From: Tomocerus qinae
Lineage: Eukaryota; Arthropoda; Collembola; Entomobryomorpha; Tomoceridae
NCBI GenBank assembly: GCA_020055645.1
Contig: CM034546.1
Location: 30,504,001 to 30,568,000, forward strand
Direction: 5' to 3'
Length of the DNA stretch: 64,000 nt
Shown here piece after piece: positions 63,301 to 64,000 of the stretch (positions are counted from its first letter, which is position 1; each line of letters begins with the position of its first letter). The notes beneath the pieces were generated by a model that had not been told where the DNA came from, did no database searches, and saw only the letters and a list, made by a program, of their open reading frames with translations. The position numbers and the translations under genes are program-made.

Positions 63301-64000
63301 AAAAGGATATATTCAAAGAGCAATGGAGAATCTCTATTTATAATCGCAGAGTCGAAAAAATTTACGTGTCTATATTTCTATCTATGTATGTACGGTTGGT
63401 AGGGTGTTCCGAAAAGCAAAATGCGCATGCTCACTTTCTCTAAACCACCGAACAATGCATAGGGGCATGTAAATTTGAATATTGTATCTATCTAATAAAA
63501 ACTTAAGGACGAAGTTTGCATTTGGGTAATGTCCCTAAAATGAGCAATGCTCAAGTCCGTATGCTATGCTTTTCTAACATCAGATATCAAAATGCAACTT
63601 CTGTGTTAAGATCTGGTGTATGATTATTTCAAAACAAACAACATCTTTGATTTTGATTGTGCTTTGTGTTTGTAGTAGATATGCATGTTTTGTATTGCTT
63701 TTCGGGTATTGATTGTTTGTTCATCTGTAGGTAAGTATCTTTCTTAACTTAAAAATTGTCGACCTGGAATGTTTTGCGAAATTTGTGAAAGTGAAAAATT
63801 GCGAAATTGAATTTAAGCAACAGGATTAATGCTGCGCAAAAGCAGTTTTTCTTGAAAATGTGTACAAAAAAATTGACTTTAATATTAAATATCTCAGAAA
63901 GTAATGAGACTTTTTAAATAAAATTTGGAAAGTATATTTTAGTAAATATGGGAGACCTTTACTTTCAATATGAATCAATTACTATCAGAGGGGGCAGAGA
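60368..64000. repeat. Noncoding block, second copy
   Basis: Direct repeat of 13037-16830, starting right at the gap. It spans about 3.6 kb against about 3.75 kb in the first copy. The length difference comes from many 1-4-base insertions in the first copy, often AG or GA. The block runs off the end of the window. Confidence 0.85.

Overview
This is eukaryotic, AT-rich, gene-poor and repeat-dominated DNA. The signs are spliced exon fragments with GT/AG borders, non-autonomous Helitrons, MITEs, satellite arrays, a decayed non-LTR retrotransposon and degenerate GACA/GACG tracts. I infer an arthropod. One membrane-protein exon (2373-2894 and its mirror copy) reminds me of the large polytopic membrane-protein families of springtails, so Collembola is my best but unverified guess. 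Two runs of exactly 100 N (21445-21544 and 60268-60367) are scaffold gaps, so the window is three joined contigs.

Contig A (1-21444) opens with about 10.1 kb that reappears in reverse complement at the start of contig B (21545-31666). The arms carry a DUF4780-like ORF, the membrane-protein exon, a foldback MITE, a 36-bp minisatellite, two adjacent Helitron segments and a 153-bp hAT-like MITE with an 8-bp target duplication. Towards the inner end of the left arm lies a 1.7-kb unit repeated 2.2 times in tandem (9094-12904). Each full unit encodes one small predicted signal-peptide/transmembrane protein. It is intact only in the middle unit and differently frameshifted in the others. Next comes a 3.9-kb noncoding block (12905-16830) and then a decayed multi-exon gene of unknown family (about 17.2-20.95 kb).

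Contig B continues from the right arm into a satellite region: about 28 monomers of ~150 bp with higher-order organisation (32840-37610), then seven units of ~262 bp (37620-39375), then a ~41-bp minisatellite. A 158-bp MITE sits at the same place in each 1083-bp higher-order unit. From 42.8 to 46.5 kb is a minus-strand non-LTR reverse transcriptase pseudogene, interrupted by a 1492-bp foldback element flanked by CATTA. A weak glycoprotein-like fragment (49.1-49.5 kb), a 207-bp hairpin MITE (50.1 kb) and two more minus-strand copies of the unknown multi-exon family (52.6-56.1 and 57.1-60.27 kb) follow.

Contig C (60368-64000) is a direct second copy of the block at 13.0-16.8 kb.

There is no operon-like or pathway organisation. 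Apart from the small membrane-protein ORF at 11710-12183 and the two single-exon-like ORFs in the arms, every coding trace is partial or broken. Indels between supposed copies are frequent in 12.9-20.9 and 52-64 kb, so residual long-read error must be separated from real decay before any pseudogene call is trusted.
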